From Variovorax paradoxus (GTDB taxonomy: Bacteria; Pseudomonadota; Gammaproteobacteria; Burkholderiales; Burkholderiaceae_C): a stretch of DNA of 64,000 nucleotides. Below are positions 22,892 through 36,284 of this stretch, one piece after another (positions within the stretch are counted from its first letter, which is position 1; the number at the start of each line of letters is the position of its first letter). The notes under the pieces were generated by a model. The model was not told where the DNA came from, ran no database searches, and was given only the letters and a program-made list of their open reading frames with translations. Position numbers and translations under genes: made by a program. Where the stretch lies: the NCBI RefSeq assembly GCF_029919115.1, contig NZ_CP123990.1, forward strand, positions 868,001-932,000, read 5' to 3'.

Positions 22892-23539
22892 CTATTCAGT
22901 GATGCCCGCACGCGCGAGCAGATCGCTGACCAGCTCGAGCCGCATCAGCGGGCTCTCGAGCTCCATGAGCCGTTGCCGCAGTTCGAGTTGCATGGGCACC
23001 AGTTCGCACCAGCGGTTGGCAACCCAGCCGCAATCGTTGAACTGGTAGGGCTCGCCGATGGGCAGTCGCACAGCCTCCGCGCCCTGCGCGCGGCGGCGTT
23101 CTTCGAGCGTGTCGACAAGGCGCCGCAACGCGGTGGCGGTGTGCTGCAGGTCGTCGGGAATTTCGATGGCGGTGTCTGCAATCACTGCTTCGACTTCGGC
23201 CACCCACAAGCCGTATTTCTGCAGCTCGGTCCGGCGGACCCGAAACCGCTGCGTGCCGACGCATTCGATCTGGAGCAGGCCGCTTTGCGGTGATTCGAAT
23301 TCGCGAATGACGGCCAGCGTGCCGACAGCGGCAAAGCTTTCGGCATCGGCACCGGCCTTGCGCACTTCGCTGCCGCTCGTGAGGCTGACCACGCCGAAGG
23401 GCGCATCGGCCTTGCGGCATTTGCCCACCATGTCGAGATAACGTACTTCGAAAATACGCAGTGGAAGCACGCCGCCCGGGAACAGAACCGTACCGAGCGG
23501 GAACAATGGCAGTGAATGCAGAAGGGGCTGTGTCGTCAT
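22892..23539 (-). CDS. LON peptidase substrate-binding-domain protein
   Basis: The 215-residue protein consists of the Lon N-terminal (PUA-like) domain: LPLFPLGTVLFPGGVLPLRIFEVRYLDM, then AVIREFE and ALRRLVDTLEERR. It lacks the ATPase and protease parts of Lon. Such stand-alone proteins are widespread and of unknown role. A weak palindrome (GCTATT...GGTAGC, 22871-22888) lies just beyond its stop. Confidence 0.9.
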   Translation of the reverse strand: MTTQPLLHSLPLFPLGTVLFPGGVLPLRIFEVRYLDMVGKCRKADAPFGVVSLTSGSEVRKAGADAESFAAVGTLAVIREFESPQSGLLQIECVGTQRFRVRRTELQKYGLWVAEVEAVIADTAIEIPDDLQHTATALRRLVDTLEERRRAQGAEAVRLPIGEPYQFNDCGWVANRWCELVPMQLELRQRLMELESPLMRLELVSDLLARAGITE

Positions 23540-23588
23540 CGAAGAACCTTGCATGGCTATCATCGCATTCCGCTCACGACCCTGCCCC

Positions 23589-24146
23589 ATGCTCTACCAG
23601 ATCCCCTCGTTTCTTCTCGACGTGATCGTCGGCCTGCTCGGCGGCGCCTGCCTGCTGCGCCTTTACATGCAGTACCACCGGGTGCCGTTCGGCAATCCGC
23701 TCGGGCGCTTCGTGTTTGCGATTACCGACTGGATAGTGCTGCCGCTGCGCCGCATCGTGCCGTCGGTCAAGCGCTGGGACCTGGCGAGCGCCATCGCCGC
23801 GTGGCTGCTGGTGATCGTGAAGTTCCTGCTGCTGTGGCTGCTGATCGGCAACCTGGGGCGTATTGCCGCCTTGCCGCTGGTGTCGCTGGTGGGGCTGATG
23901 CAGCTCGCAGTGTCGGGCCTTACCGCGCTGCTGGTTGTCTATGCGGTGCTGTCGTGGATACCGGGGGCATCGCCGATGCTGCTCGACCTGATCTCGCGAT
24001 TGGCCGAGCCGCTGGTGCGGCCATTCAGGCGATTCATTCCGCTGATTGGCGGCGTGGACCTGTCGCCCCTGGCCGCCATCGTGGTGCTGCAGGTGATTGC
24101 CATTGTGCTGGGCAACCTGCTGGTCTGGGCCTACCGGCTGGGCTGA
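23589..24146 (+). CDS. yggT: YggT family membrane protein
   Basis: The 185-residue protein is made of two copies of the YggT repeat. Each has hydrophobic helices followed by an amphipathic segment such as ITDWIVLPLRRIVPSV and RLAEPLVRPFRRFIPLIGG. The family sits in the inner membrane and is tied to osmotic stress and cell division in other bacteria. It is divergent from the LON-domain gene (50 bp) and convergent with accD (22 bp). Confidence 0.92.
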   Translation: MLYQIPSFLLDVIVGLLGGACLLRLYMQYHRVPFGNPLGRFVFAITDWIVLPLRRIVPSVKRWDLASAIAAWLLVIVKFLLLWLLIGNLGRIAALPLVSLVGLMQLAVSGLTALLVVYAVLSWIPGASPMLLDLISRLAEPLVRPFRRFIPLIGGVDLSPLAAIVVLQVIAIVLGNLLVWAYRLG

Positions 24147-24168
24147 GGCCCTTCCGGCAGGATTCTTG

Positions 24169-25041
24169 TCAGATGACCGCGTCGGCCGGCTGACGCAGCA
24201 GCATGGCCAGCGTGCTCGCAATGGTCTTGCGCAGCTCGCGGCGGTCGCTGATGAAGTCGATGGCGCCCTTGGTCTGCAGGAACTCCGCGCGCTGGAAGCC
24301 TTCAGGCAGAGTTACTCGCACGGTCGATTCGATCACGCGCGGGCCTGCAAAGCCGATGAGCGCCTTGGGCTCCGCAATGACCACGTCGCCCACGAAGGCG
24401 AAGCCGGCCGAAACGCCGCCCATGGTCGGGTCGGTCAGCACGCTGATGTAGGGCAGGCCTTTTTTCGCAAGACGCGTGAGCGCTGCGTTGGTCTTGGCCA
24501 TTTGCATCAGCGACAGCAGGCCTTCCTGCATGCGCGCGCCGCCGGTGGCGGTGAAACAGATGAACGGCACCTTCTGCTCGATGGCCGTTTCGACGCCGCG
24601 CACGAAGCGCTCGCCGACCACGCTGCCCATGCTGCCGCCCATGAATTCGAATTCGAAGCAGGCCACGACCACGCTGATGCTGTGGACCGAGCCGCCCATG
24701 ACGACCAGCGCGTCGGTTTCGCCGGTGTTCTCGAGCGCTTCCTTGAGCCGCTCGGGGTACCGGCGGCTGTCCTTGAACTTCAGCGCGTCGACGGGAAGCA
24801 CTTCCTGCCCGACTTCGTAGCGGCCTTCGGCGTCGAGGAAGGCGTCGAGCCGTGCGCGGGCGCCAATGCGGTGATGATGGCTGCAGCTAGGGCAGACATT
24901 CTGGTTGTGTTCGAGGTCGGTCTTGTAGAGAACCGTCTCGCAGGCGGGGCACTTGATCCACAGGCCCTCGGGCACCTGGCGGCGCTCCGATGGGTCGGTT
25001 TGTGCGATCTTGGCGGGTAGCAGTTTTTCAAGCCAGCTCAT
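24169..25041 (-). CDS. accD: Acetyl-CoA carboxylase carboxyltransferase subunit beta
   Basis: The 290-residue subunit carries the N-terminal zinc ribbon [20 protein letters not shown] with PSC. The carboxyltransferase core includes [15 protein letters not shown] and [13 protein letters not shown]. It works with AccA to make malonyl-CoA. The gene is last in the trpFBA-accD string, 64 bp after trpA. Confidence 0.97.
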   Translation of the reverse strand: MSWLEKLLPAKIAQTDPSERRQVPEGLWIKCPACETVLYKTDLEHNQNVCPSCSHHHRIGARARLDAFLDAEGRYEVGQEVLPVDALKFKDSRRYPERLKEALENTGETDALVVMGGSVHSISVVVACFEFEFMGGSMGSVVGERFVRGVETAIEQKVPFICFTATGGARMQEGLLSLMQMAKTNAALTRLAKKGLPYISVLTDPTMGGVSAGFAFVGDVVIAEPKALIGFAGPRVIESTVRVTLPEGFQRAEFLQTKGAIDFISDRRELRKTIASTLAMLLRQPADAVI

Positions 25042-25105
25042 AGGACTCCGGATTAGCTCCCCTTTCCCGCATTGCGGAAAAGGGGCTGGGTGAGGGCAAC
25101 GGCGA

Positions 25106-25950
25106 TTATCTGCCAGCCGCGTTCTTGGGGGTAGCTGCGGGCAGGGCGTCGAGCGCCTCGCGGATTCCGGCGAGAAATTCGCGCACCGCGGGCACAACCT
25201 TTTCGCGCGGCTGTCCGTCGATCAGCTGGATGATCTTGGTGCCGATCACGACCGCATCGGCGGCCGAGCCCACGGCCTGGGCCGTGGGCGCATCGCGTAT
25301 GCCGAAGCCCACGCCCACGGGAATGTTCACATGCTCGCGAATGCGCGGGATCATCTGGCCGACGGCCTCCGTATCGAGGTGGCCGGCGCCCGTCACGCCC
25401 TTGAGCGACACGTAGTAGACATAGCCGCTTGCGATGCGCGCGACCTGTGCCATGCGCTCGCTGGTGCTGGTGGGGGCCAGCAGAAAGATCAGGTCGATGT
25501 TCGCGGCCTTGAGCTCCGCGGCGAAGTCTTCGCATTCTTCGGGTGGGTAATCGACCACCAGCAGGCCGTCGACGCCCGCGGCCGATGCATCGCGGATAAA
25601 GGACTTCTTGCCGTGCACAAGGTCGTAGCGCTCGACCGGATTGGCGTAGCCCATCAGCACCACGGGTGTGGTTGCGTCCTTCTTGCGAAACTCGCTCACG
25701 ATGGCGAGCACCTGCTTCATGCCGACGCCCATGGCCAGTGCGTCTTCGCCGGCTTTCTGGATCACTGGGCCATCGGCCATGGGGTCTGAAAACGGCACGC
25801 CGAGCTCGATCACGTCGGCACCGGCCTCGACCATGCCGTGCATCAGCTCGGGCGTGATGTCGGCAAAGGGAAAGCCGGCGGTGACGTAAGGAATGAGCGC
25901 GCGGCGGCCGTCTTTTTTCAGCGCCTCGAAGGTGGCGGCAATGCGGCTCA

Positions 25951-25951
<1 letters not shown>
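25106..25951 (-). CDS. trpA: Tryptophan synthase alpha chain
   Basis: The 281-residue TIM barrel converts indole-glycerol phosphate to indole. Catalytic Glu lies in [17 protein letters not shown] and Asp in [14 protein letters not shown]; the phosphate-binding GVGFGIRD is also present. The ATG overlaps the trpB stop (ATGA), which fits the alpha-beta complex. Confidence 0.97.
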
Positions 25952-27237
<1,286 letters not shown>

Positions 27238-27286
27238 GGTTCTCGATCGTTGGGCCGCAGCCCGAAATCACGATCGGGTGCGGCGG

Positions 27287-27982
27287 CTAACTGGAGAAGG
27301 ACGAGGCGTCCGCTGCCCTTACGGCTGCGACGAATTGCCGGATTTTCTCGGCGTCCTTCAGGCCCTTGTTTCCCGGGCCGTCGATTTCGACGCCCGAGCT
27401 CACATCAACGGACAGCGTCTTGCAGCGCGTCCGCAGGATGCGAATGCCATCGCTCACGTTTGCAGGTGTGAGCCCACCACTCAAGACGAGGTGAGCGTCG
27501 ACGGCGCGTGGAAGAAGTGACCAATCGAATGCCTTGCCGCCACCGCCATAACCTTCGACATGGGCGTCGAGCAGGATGGCCTGGGCGTGGGAGTAATCGG
27601 AAGCGTATTTTACGAGGTCGAAGCCGGCTCCGGCAGCTCCGAGTGGAATACGGGCCGCGCGCATGTAGCGAAAGCGGCCCCGGCCGGCGGCTTCCTCGCA
27701 TTGTTCGGGCGTTTCTTCGCCATGGAACTGCGCAATCGAGCCCTTCACACCTGCGAGGGACGCTACGACTTCAGGAGCGACCTCGTTGACGAACAGCAGC
27801 ACCGGCGTGATGAACGGGGGCAGGCGCGACGCCAGTTCCGCGGCGCGAGCGGCGGTTACGGCACGCGGGCTCTTGGAATAGAGCACGAAGCCGACTGCAT
27901 CGGCACCCGCTTGCACAGCGGCATCCACATCGGCCTCGCGCGTGAGGCCACAGATCTTGATGCGAGTGCGCGGCGACGTCAT
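27287..27982 (-). CDS. trpF: Phosphoribosylanthranilate isomerase
   Basis: The 231-residue product opens RIKICGLTREADVDAAV with the catalytic Cys, and has the second catalytic Asp region in ILLDAHVEGYGG. The C-terminal DVSSGVEIDGPGNKG holds the phosphate. Its ATG overlaps the truA stop. The truA-trpF-trpB-trpA-accD order is typical of beta- and gammaproteobacteria. Confidence 0.96.
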   Translation of the reverse strand: MTSPRTRIKICGLTREADVDAAVQAGADAVGFVLYSKSPRAVTAARAAELASRLPPFITPVLLFVNEVAPEVVASLAGVKGSIAQFHGEETPEQCEEAAGRGRFRYMRAARIPLGAAGAGFDLVKYASDYSHAQAILLDAHVEGYGGGGKAFDWSLLPRAVDAHLVLSGGLTPANVSDGIRILRTRCKTLSVDVSSGVEIDGPGNKGLKDAEKIRQFVAAVRAADASSFSS

Positions 27983-28791
27983 GGCGGCCCATCATACGGA
28001 GCGCCGCCGGCCTGCAGCGTGGCCTCGGCCGGCAGACCCCACTTGGCGTCGTACAAAGGGCCCAGAAAGTACAACCCGTCGGCGGAGAAGGTGGGCGCCG
28101 CCACCTTGCGGCTGCGAGCCTCGAGCACTTCGGCAATCCATTCGGGCCGTTCGTCGCCTCGGCCTATGCGCACCAGGCAGCCCATCAGGTTGCGGATCAT
28201 GTGGTGCAGGAAGGCATCGGCCTCGAACTCGAAGTGCCAGCGGCATCGGTCGCCTTCGCCGTGGCGCGTGATCTCGATGCGCCGCAGATCCTTCACCGGC
28301 GAGCGCGCCTGGCAGGCCGAGGCGCGAAAAGAGCTGAAGTCGTGCTTGCCCACCAGCAGGGCGGCTGCTGCGCGCATGGCGTCACCGTCGAGCGCATGCA
28401 TGGACCAGCCGACCCGGCCCGAATCGAGGCTCGGCCGCACGGGCGATTGCGAAAGGACGTAAAGATAGCGGCGGGCCAGGGCGCTGGCGCGGCAATGGAA
28501 TTCGTCGGGCACCGGGTGCGCCCACTGCACGGCGATGTCGTCCGGCAGGTAGCGGTTGGTGCCGCGCATCCACGAGAAGGGTTCGCGTTCGACGTGGGTG
28601 TCGAAGTGCACAACCTGCATGAGCGCGTGCACGCCGGCGTCGGTTCGGCCTGCACACAGCGTGCCGATGGGCTGTGCGGCAAACTTGCCGAGCGCCGCTT
28701 CCAGCTTGTCCTGAACCGTGCGGCCCGAGCGCTGGCTCTGCCAGCCCTCGTACGCCTGGCCGTTGTAGCGGATGCCTAGCGCCAGCCTCAC
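27979..28791 (-). CDS. truA: tRNA pseudouridine synthase A
   Basis: TruA makes pseudouridine at positions 38-40 of tRNA anticodon arms. The 270-residue product has the catalytic Asp in CAGRTDAGVHA and the motif FLHHMIRNLMGCL. The start is GTG at 28791. It lies 27 bp after fimV and overlaps trpF by 4 bp. Confidence 0.95.
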   Translation of the reverse strand: MRLALGIRYNGQAYEGWQSQRSGRTVQDKLEAALGKFAAQPIGTLCAGRTDAGVHALMQVVHFDTHVEREPFSWMRGTNRYLPDDIAVQWAHPVPDEFHCRASALARRYLYVLSQSPVRPSLDSGRVGWSMHALDGDAMRAAAALLVGKHDFSSFRASACQARSPVKDLRRIEITRHGEGDRCRWHFEFEADAFLHHMIRNLMGCLVRIGRGDERPEWIAEVLEARSRKVAAPTFSADGLYFLGPLYDAKWGLPAEATLQAGGAPYDGPP

Positions 28792-28818
28792 GAATTCAGG
28801 AACGGGAAGAGACGCCGC

Positions 28819-31617
28819 TCAGCGCAGCTCGGCGAGCAGTTGCCTTGCCTGCGACTTGAGGTCGCCGGCGCTTTCGGCTTCGACTTCTTCCACCAGCGAG
28901 CGGGCGCCTTCGACGTCGCCGATGGCCTGCAGCTCGCGGGCCAGCGACAGCTTGACCGCGTGCGGGCTGTCGTCGCCGTCGTCTTGCGGCATGGCTGCAG
29001 CAGGGCGGGTGGCTTCGGCGGTGCCGGCTACCGGACGGGCGGGAAGGCCGGCCAGTGCGCTCATGTCGAATTCGATGAAGCCGGAATCTGCGGGAAGGCT
29101 GTCGGCGCTGCGCAGCGTGGCTGGGCGGGTGTTGTCGTTGGCGTCGTTCAGCCCAGCAGGGCGGCCGATCGGGGCCAGCGCGCCAGGAGCGGTGTCGAAA
29201 TCGTTTTCCAAGTCGACCGGTGCCGGCGCGTGTGCATGGCCGTTGGACAGCGGGGCGGCAGCGGCGGGCGCGTAGGCCGTCTTCGGCAGGCTGGCGCTTA
29301 CCGGAGCGGGGCTTGGCGCGAGTGCCGCGGGCTGGCTCAGGTCCAGATCGAAGTCCAGCGGTGCGACCGAAGGCACGAAGGCCGGCGCAGCGACAGCCGC
29401 TGCCACGGGGGCGGGCGCTGCAGCCGGAGGCGTTGCGGCAGCAGGCTTGGCCGCGGTGGCCAGGGCGCCGGCAAATGCGGCGCTTTCGGCCGCGCTCACG
29501 CCGCCCCGGGCCGTGCCCGACTCGTAAAGCGGATTGCCCGGATCGAGGTCCTTGCCCATTTCGACCACGCGGTTCCAGTCGGAGCCGGTGCCGTTGGTCA
29601 GCTTGTGCACTTCGGTGGCCAGGCCTTCATAAGCGCGGACGTCGCGGCGCTTGGCGTGGATTTCGAGCAGCTTGAGGTGAATGGCCGTGCGGTCGGGATT
29701 GACGCGCAGGGCTTCGCGCAGGATTTCCTCGGCCTGCAGGTCGCGGCCATAGGCAAGGTACACGTCGGCTTCGGCCACGGGGTCGACGTCGCCGGCATCG
29801 AGCTGGCTCGGCGAGTACGACAGCGACGAGACGGTGGAATCGCCACGGTGCTTGGTGTCGACCGATTCGCCGCCGCTGGCGCCGAAGAACGAGTCTTTGG
29901 GAATGCGGCTTTCGAGGAACACACTTTCGCTCATTTCCTCGCGCCGGCGGCCCAGCACGCGGTAAAGCAGGAAGCCGATCAGCAGCGCGATCAGCGCCGC
30001 GCCGGCCAGCATCAGCGGGTTGTCCATCAACTCGTCGAAGAAGCTGCGTTCGACTGGCGGCGGCGGCGGGGCGGCCTTTACCACCGGCTTGGGGGCTGGT
30101 GCGGGTGCGGCGGCGCTGGCGGCCGCAGCGGGAGCGCCGGGCATGGTTTCAGCCGTTGCGTTGGCATCAGGTGCCGCAGCGGCGGGAGCCGAGGCTGCGG
30201 GCATTGCCGCCGTGGCGGGCGTGGCCGTTTCTGCGGGTGCCGGGGCAGCAGCCGGCGTTGTTGCCGGAGCGGCGGGCGCAGCAGGCGCCGCGGCAGTGGC
30301 GGGTGCAGCCGGTGCCGGGCTGGTCACCGTCGGCGAGGCCGTGGCCGCTACGCCCGGATTGGGAACGGGAATGCCCGGGGTAGCCGGTGCCGGAGCTGCC
30401 GCCGCGCCTGCGGCTGGGGCGGCAGAACCTGTGGCCGCCTTGAGCTTGGCCAGGTCGTTGATGTTCTTCGAAAGCTCCGCAACGCGGTTGTTGCTCTCCC
30501 GCGCCTGGCGTGCCTGCGCGACCTTCTCGTCGGCCGCACGGGCAGCCGCGCTGCCTTGGGAAATCGTCAGCTTGTCGGGTGCGCTTGCGGTGGCGTTGCG
30601 GTCTTCGACATTGGCTTGCACCCTGCCCGACGCATTGCGGCCGGCAGCGGCCACGTTGGCGGTGGGCGCGTTCTCTGCCAGGCGTTGGCGGTAGGCGCCG
30701 AAGTCGCGGCTTTGCGCGGTAATGGTGCGCTTCGCTTCTGCTGGAAGAATGGCGCCGGCCTCGGCTGCACTCGGCAGGTCGAGCACCGCGCCGGCCTTGA
30801 TGCGGTTGACGTTGCCGCCGATGAAAGCATCGGGGTTGGAGAGCAGGAGTGCCACCAGCATCTGGTCGAGCGAGACGTCGGCGGACTTGTGGGCGCCGGC
30901 GATCTTGCTGGCGGTATCGCCGCGCTGCACCGTGACCTGTTCGCCGCTTGTCGGACGGATCGGTGTCGCAGCGCTGGAGGCTGGTGCAGGCGATGCAGCA
31001 GGCGCCGGCGCGGTTGCCGGCGGTGCCGTAACGGGCGCGACAGGGGCGCGCTCACGCCGAGCACGGACCGCAGCCTGCCCCGGGCGCTCCGCCGGCGGCG
31101 TGCTGATCTGCGGCGTGGAAGGAGAAATCGGGGCGCTGGGTGCGGCCTGGCGGGTTACTGGTGGGTCGAGGAGCACCGTGTAATCACGCACCATGCGGCC
31201 CGACGAGCCATTGGCTTCGAGCAACAGGTCGATGAACGGGTCGTTGAGCGGGCGGGTGCCCGTCAGGCGAACCACGTATTGCCCGCCGGCGCGGCGCTGC
31301 AGCGTCGCCTTTACGTCGCTCAGGGCCGCGTTGTACGGAACGCCCGCGTTCTTGAAGGCGTCGGCGCTGGCAACGTTGATCTTCAGGCTGTCCGCTTCGG
31401 CGGCCGCCATTTCGGTGACGTCGATTTCAGCGCGAAGGGGCTCGCCCAGTGCCGATTGCACCTTCAGTTGGCCCAGTGCAAAAGCGCTCGCATCGGTGCT
31501 CGCAACGCCCAAGGCGACCGCCATGGCGGCACCAAGGACAGAAAGGCGAAGGCCTTTCAGGGGCAGAGAAGGGCGAGCGGCCGATGGGCGGGCCGCGGGC
31601 AACAGATGTCTTGTCAT
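28819..31617 (-). CDS. fimV: FimV-like pole-organising protein
   Basis: The 932-residue protein has a signal sequence ending ASTDASAFALG, the FimV N-terminal domain (about 45-155), and a LysM domain near 225-285 (VQRGDTASKIA). A long Ala/Pro-rich linker leads to one membrane helix near 530-555 (LMLAGAALIALLIGFLLY). A cytoplasmic TPR-like part (AEEILREALRVNPDR) and the C-terminal FimV domain (AVKLSLARELQAIGDVEGAR) follow. FimV binds peptidoglycan and organises polar type IV pili. Length and low complexity are usual for the family. Confidence 0.93.
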   Translation of the reverse strand: MTRHLLPAARPSAARPSLPLKGLRLSVLGAAMAVALGVASTDASAFALGQLKVQSALGEPLRAEIDVTEMAAAEADSLKINVASADAFKNAGVPYNAALSDVKATLQRRAGGQYVVRLTGTRPLNDPFIDLLLEANGSSGRMVRDYTVLLDPPVTRQAAPSAPISPSTPQISTPPAERPGQAAVRARRERAPVAPVTAPPATAPAPAASPAPASSAATPIRPTSGEQVTVQRGDTASKIAGAHKSADVSLDQMLVALLLSNPDAFIGGNVNRIKAGAVLDLPSAAEAGAILPAEAKRTITAQSRDFGAYRQRLAENAPTANVAAAGRNASGRVQANVEDRNATASAPDKLTISQGSAAARAADEKVAQARQARESNNRVAELSKNINDLAKLKAATGSAAPAAGAAAAPAPATPGIPVPNPGVAATASPTVTSPAPAAPATAAAPAAPAAPATTPAAAPAPAETATPATAAMPAASAPAAAAPDANATAETMPGAPAAAASAAAPAPAPKPVVKAAPPPPPVERSFFDELMDNPLMLAGAALIALLIGFLLYRVLGRRREEMSESVFLESRIPKDSFFGASGGESVDTKHRGDSTVSSLSYSPSQLDAGDVDPVAEADVYLAYGRDLQAEEILREALRVNPDRTAIHLKLLEIHAKRRDVRAYEGLATEVHKLTNGTGSDWNRVVEMGKDLDPGNPLYESGTARGGVSAAESAAFAGALATAAKPAAATPPAAAPAPVAAAVAAPAFVPSVAPLDFDLDLSQPAALAPSPAPVSASLPKTAYAPAAAAPLSNGHAHAPAPVDLENDFDTAPGALAPIGRPAGLNDANDNTRPATLRSADSLPADSGFIEFDMSALAGLPARPVAGTAEATRPAAAMPQDDGDDSPHAVKLSLARELQAIGDVEGARSLVEEVEAESAGDLKSQARQLLAELR

Positions 31618-31785
31618 GCTGATAGGGGGCGGCTCAGGCCCAGAAATTGTAAGAGGACGTTAGCACCAACACCGGGTACTGACAAGGCGGTGCGCCTGTT
31701 CTACCCAGTACGCGCATACTTACGCACACATCTTCTGTTGCTGAAGAGCAACATTTCGGGCTTTGGGGGAGCCGGCGTGCCCCCA

Positions 31786-32928
31786 TCAAGCCTCGAGCAA
31801 GATGCGCAGCATGCGGCGCAGCGGTTCGGCCGCGCCCCACAGCAGCTGGTCGCCGATTGTGAAAGCGCCGACATATTCAGGGCCCATTGCAAGCTTGCGG
31901 ATGCGGCCCACGGGAATGCCCATGGTGCCCGTGACTGCCACAGGCGTGAGGTCCTTGAGGGTAGCCTCGCGGGTGTTCGGCACAACCTTCGCCCACTGGT
32001 TGTCGGCTGCGATCATGGCTTCGATGTCCGCCAGCGGCACGTCCTTCTTGAGCTTGAAGGTCAATGCCTGGCTGTGGCAGCGCATGGCACCAACGCGCAC
32101 GCAAAAACCGTCGACCGGGACGGCGGCGGTGCCGAAGCCCGCGCCCTGGCCCAGGATCTTGTTGGTTTCGGCTCCGGCCTTCCATTCTTCCTTGGACATG
32201 CCGTCGCCCAGGTCCTTGTCGATCCAGGGAATCAGCGAGCCGCCGAGCGGGGCGCCGAAGTTGGCGGTTTCGGCCGCGCCCAGGTTTTGCTGCTTGTGCA
32301 GCACCTTGCGGTCGATTTCGAGGATGGCCGACTTCGGGTCGTCCAGCAGGGCACGCACTTCGGCGTTCAAGGTGCCGAACTGCGTCAGCAGTTCGCGCAT
32401 GTGCTGCGCTCCGCCGCCAGAAGCCGCCTGGTACGTCATGCTGGTCATCCACTCGACCAGGCCGGCCTTGTAGAGGGCGCCCACGCCCATGAGCATGCAG
32501 CTCACGGTGCAGTTGCCGCCGATCCAGTTCTTGCCGCCGTTGGTGAGCGCGTTCTGGATGACCGGCAGGTTGACGGGGTCGAGCACGATGACCGCGTCGT
32601 TGTTCATGCGCAGCGTGGAAGCGGCATCGATCCAATGGCCGCTCCAGCCGGCGGCGCGCAGCTTGGGGAACACCTCGCTGGTGTAGTCGCCGCCCTGGCA
32701 GGTGATGATGATGTCGCACTTCTTCAGTGCGTCGATGTCGTTCGCATCCTTCAGCGCGGTCTCGTTCCTGGCCATTGCCGGGGCCTTGCCGCCGGCATTG
32801 GAGGTCGAGAAGAACAGCGGCTCGATGAGCCCGAAGTCGCCTTCGGCCTGCATGCGGTCCATCAGGACCGAGCCGACCATGCCGCGCCAGCCTACGAGGC
32901 CGACCAGAGGTTGAGATGCGTTCGCCAT
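31786..32928 (-). CDS. asd: Aspartate-semialdehyde dehydrogenase
   Basis: The 380-residue enzyme reduces aspartyl phosphate toward lysine, methionine and threonine. Seen are the NADP-binding [15 protein letters not shown], the catalytic Cys in [13 protein letters not shown], and C-terminal [14 protein letters not shown]. It lies between leuB and fimV, typical for Burkholderiales. The 89-bp gap to leuB has a stem-loop (CCCCG...CGGGG) without a T-tract. Confidence 0.97.
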   Translation of the reverse strand: MANASQPLVGLVGWRGMVGSVLMDRMQAEGDFGLIEPLFFSTSNAGGKAPAMARNETALKDANDIDALKKCDIIITCQGGDYTSEVFPKLRAAGWSGHWIDAASTLRMNNDAVIVLDPVNLPVIQNALTNGGKNWIGGNCTVSCMLMGVGALYKAGLVEWMTSMTYQAASGGGAQHMRELLTQFGTLNAEVRALLDDPKSAILEIDRKVLHKQQNLGAAETANFGAPLGGSLIPWIDKDLGDGMSKEEWKAGAETNKILGQGAGFGTAAVPVDGFCVRVGAMRCHSQALTFKLKKDVPLADIEAMIAADNQWAKVVPNTREATLKDLTPVAVTGTMGIPVGRIRKLAMGPEYVGAFTIGDQLLWGAAEPLRRMLRILLEA

Positions 32929-33017
32929 TTCAGTTTGCCCTTGTGAAAAAGAAAGAAATTGTCTTTTTTGCCCCCGACTCGTCGAGCCGGGGAGGGGCGT
33001 GACGAAGCGGGCTGCGG

Positions 33018-34106
<1,089 letters not shown>

Positions 34107-34143
34107 AAGTTGGTCTGAGGTTTGAAATTGGAGATGCGAAGCT

Positions 34144-34794
34144 TCAGGCAATCATCGTGTGCGCAAGCCATGGCTTCTGCGCCAGCCGCTCGGCCTCGAA
34201 AGCCTTGATCTTGTCCTTGTGGCGCAGCGTCAGGCCGATGTCGTCAAGACCGTTGATGAGGCAATATTTGCGGAAGGCCTGCACGTCGAAAGCGAACTCG
34301 CCGCCGTCGGGCTTCACGACCACCTGGCGTTCCAGGTCGATGGTCAGCGAATAGCCGGGGAAGGCAAAGGTCTCGTCGAACAGCTGCGCCACCTGTGCTT
34401 CAGGCAGCACGATCGGCAGCAGGCCGTTCTTGAAGCTGTTGTTGAAGAAGATGTCGGCGTAGCTCGGCGCAATGATCGCGCGAAAGCCGTACTGGTCGAG
34501 CGCCCACGGCGCATGTTCGCGCGACGAACCGCAGCCGAAGTTCTTGCGCGCCAAAAGGATCGATGCGCCGGCGTAGCGCGGCTGGTTCAGCACGAAGTCC
34601 GGGTTCGGCTTGCGGCTGGCCGGGTCCTGGCCCGGAAAGCCGGCGTCCAGATAGCGCCATTCGTCGAACAGGTTCTGGCCGAAGCCGGTGCGCTTGATCG
34701 ACTTGAGGAACTGCTTCGGAATGATCGCGTCGGTGTCGACGTTCTCGCGGTCCATGGGGGCGACAAGGCCCTTGTGCACGGTGAATTTCTGCAT
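34144..34794 (-). CDS. leuD: 3-isopropylmalate dehydratase small subunit
   Basis: The 216-residue product starts [29 protein letters not shown] in family style (shown here split: [17 protein letters not shown]). [13 protein letters not shown] is the conserved swivel-domain motif. It pairs with LeuC to isomerise isopropylmalate. Confidence 0.97.
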   Translation of the reverse strand: MQKFTVHKGLVAPMDRENVDTDAIIPKQFLKSIKRTGFGQNLFDEWRYLDAGFPGQDPASRKPNPDFVLNQPRYAGASILLARKNFGCGSSREHAPWALDQYGFRAIIAPSYADIFFNNSFKNGLLPIVLPEAQVAQLFDETFAFPGYSLTIDLERQVVVKPDGGEFAFDVQAFRKYCLINGLDDIGLTLRHKDKIKAFEAERLAQKPWLAHTMIA

Positions 34795-34818
34795 GTGAAT
34801 CTCTCTTGTCTTTCTTGC

Positions 34819-36240
34819 TCAGGCGAAGGTGCGCACGTCGACGAAGTGGCCGTGCACCGCGGCGGCGGCGGCCATGGCCGGGCTCACGAGGTGGGTGCGG
34901 CCACCGGCGCCCTGGCGGCCTTCGAAGTTGCGGTTGCTGGTCGATGCGCACCGCTCGCCGGGCTCGAGGCGGTCGGCATTCATGGCCAGGCACATCGAGC
35001 AGCCGGGCTCGCGCCATTCGAAGCCCGCAGCCTTGAAGATCAGGTCGAGCCCCTCGCGCTCGGCCTGTTCCTTCACCACGCCCGAGCCCGGAACCACCAT
35101 TGCGAGCTTGACGTTCTTGGCTACCTTCTGGCCGAGCTTCTTCACCACGGCGGCGGCTTCGCGCATGTCCTCGATGCGGCTGTTGGTGCACGAGCCGATG
35201 AACACCTTGTCGATGAAGATGTCGTTCATCGCCTTGTTCGGCTCCAGGCCCATGTAGACCAGCGCGCGCTCGATGGCGCCGCGCTTGCTGGCGTCCTTTT
35301 CCTTGTCGGGATCGGGCACGCGGCCGTTGATGTCGACCACCATTTCGGGCGATGTGCCCCAAGTCACTTGCGGCTGGATCTGCGTTGCGTCGAGCTCGAC
35401 CACGGTGTCGAACTTCGCGTCGGGGTCGGACTGCAGCGTGCGCCAGTAGGCCACGGCCTGGTCCCATTCCACGCCCGTGGGTGCGAGGGGGCGGCCCTTG
35501 ATGTAGTTGATGGTCTTTTCGTCGACCGCCACCAATCCCGCGCGCGCGCCGGCCTCGATGGCCATGTTGCAGACCGTCATGCGGCCTTCCATGCTCAGGT
35601 CGCGAATGGCAGAGCCCGCGAATTCGATGGTGTAGCCCGTGCCGCCCGCAGTGCCGATCTTGCCGATGATCGCGAGCACGATGTCCTTGGCCGTGCAGCC
35701 GAATGGCAGCTTGCCTTCGACCTTCACCAGCATGTTCTTCGCCTTCTTGCCAAGCAGCGTTTGCGTGGCCATCACATGCTCGACTTCGCTGGTGCCGATG
35801 CCGTGCGCCAGTGCGCCGAATGCACCATGCGTGGAGGTGTGCGAGTCGCCGCAGACCACGGTCATGCCGGGCAGTGTGGCGCCTGATTCGGGGCCGATCA
35901 CGTGCACGATGCCCTGGCGCTTGCTCAGGAACGGAAAGAATGCCGCGGCGCCGAACTCCGCGATGTTCTTGTCGAGCGTGGTGACCTGCTCCTTGCTTGT
36001 GGGGTCGGCAATGCCTTCGTAGCCGCGCTCCCAGCCTGTGGTGGGCGTGTTGTGGTCGGCAGTGGCCACCACCGAGCTGATGCGCCACAGCTTGCGGCCG
36101 GCCTCGCGCAGCCCCTCGAAGGCCTGCGGGCTGGTGACCTCGTGCACCAGGTGGCGGTCGATGTAGAGGATGGCGGTGCCGTCTTCCTCGGTGTGGACGA
36201 CGTGTTCGTCCCAGATCTTGTCGTAGAGCGTGCGTGCCAT
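34819..36240 (-). CDS. leuC: 3-isopropylmalate dehydratase large subunit
   Basis: The 473-residue aconitase-family subunit carries the cluster cysteines in [12 protein letters not shown] and GCSMCLAMN, and the [19 protein letters not shown] motif. The ATG at 36240 gives [15 protein letters not shown], the normal start. A LysR gene ends 44 bp upstream on the same strand. Confidence 0.97.
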   Translation of the reverse strand: MARTLYDKIWDEHVVHTEEDGTAILYIDRHLVHEVTSPQAFEGLREAGRKLWRISSVVATADHNTPTTGWERGYEGIADPTSKEQVTTLDKNIAEFGAAAFFPFLSKRQGIVHVIGPESGATLPGMTVVCGDSHTSTHGAFGALAHGIGTSEVEHVMATQTLLGKKAKNMLVKVEGKLPFGCTAKDIVLAIIGKIGTAGGTGYTIEFAGSAIRDLSMEGRMTVCNMAIEAGARAGLVAVDEKTINYIKGRPLAPTGVEWDQAVAYWRTLQSDPDAKFDTVVELDATQIQPQVTWGTSPEMVVDINGRVPDPDKEKDASKRGAIERALVYMGLEPNKAMNDIFIDKVFIGSCTNSRIEDMREAAAVVKKLGQKVAKNVKLAMVVPGSGVVKEQAEREGLDLIFKAAGFEWREPGCSMCLAMNADRLEPGERCASTSNRNFEGRQGAGGRTHLVSPAMAAAAAVHGHFVDVRTFA

Positions 36241-36284
36241 GTCGGTCTCTTGTCTTTCGTGGGGGAAGTGGATTGTCTTGTTTT

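Noticed and set aside
31736..31753. Hairpin TGTTGCT-GAAG-AGCAACA between asd and fimV as a terminator
   Set aside because: No T-tract follows on the minus strand, and the next gene on the same strand is probably co-transcribed.
28840..32946. A 1368-codon open frame on the plus strand opposite fimV and asd
   Set aside because: It is antisense to two well-supported genes and has no family character; GC-rich third positions leave long stop-free antisense frames here.
32972..32992. Stem-loop between leuB and asd as a terminator
   Set aside because: On the coding (minus) strand it is followed by A residues, not T.
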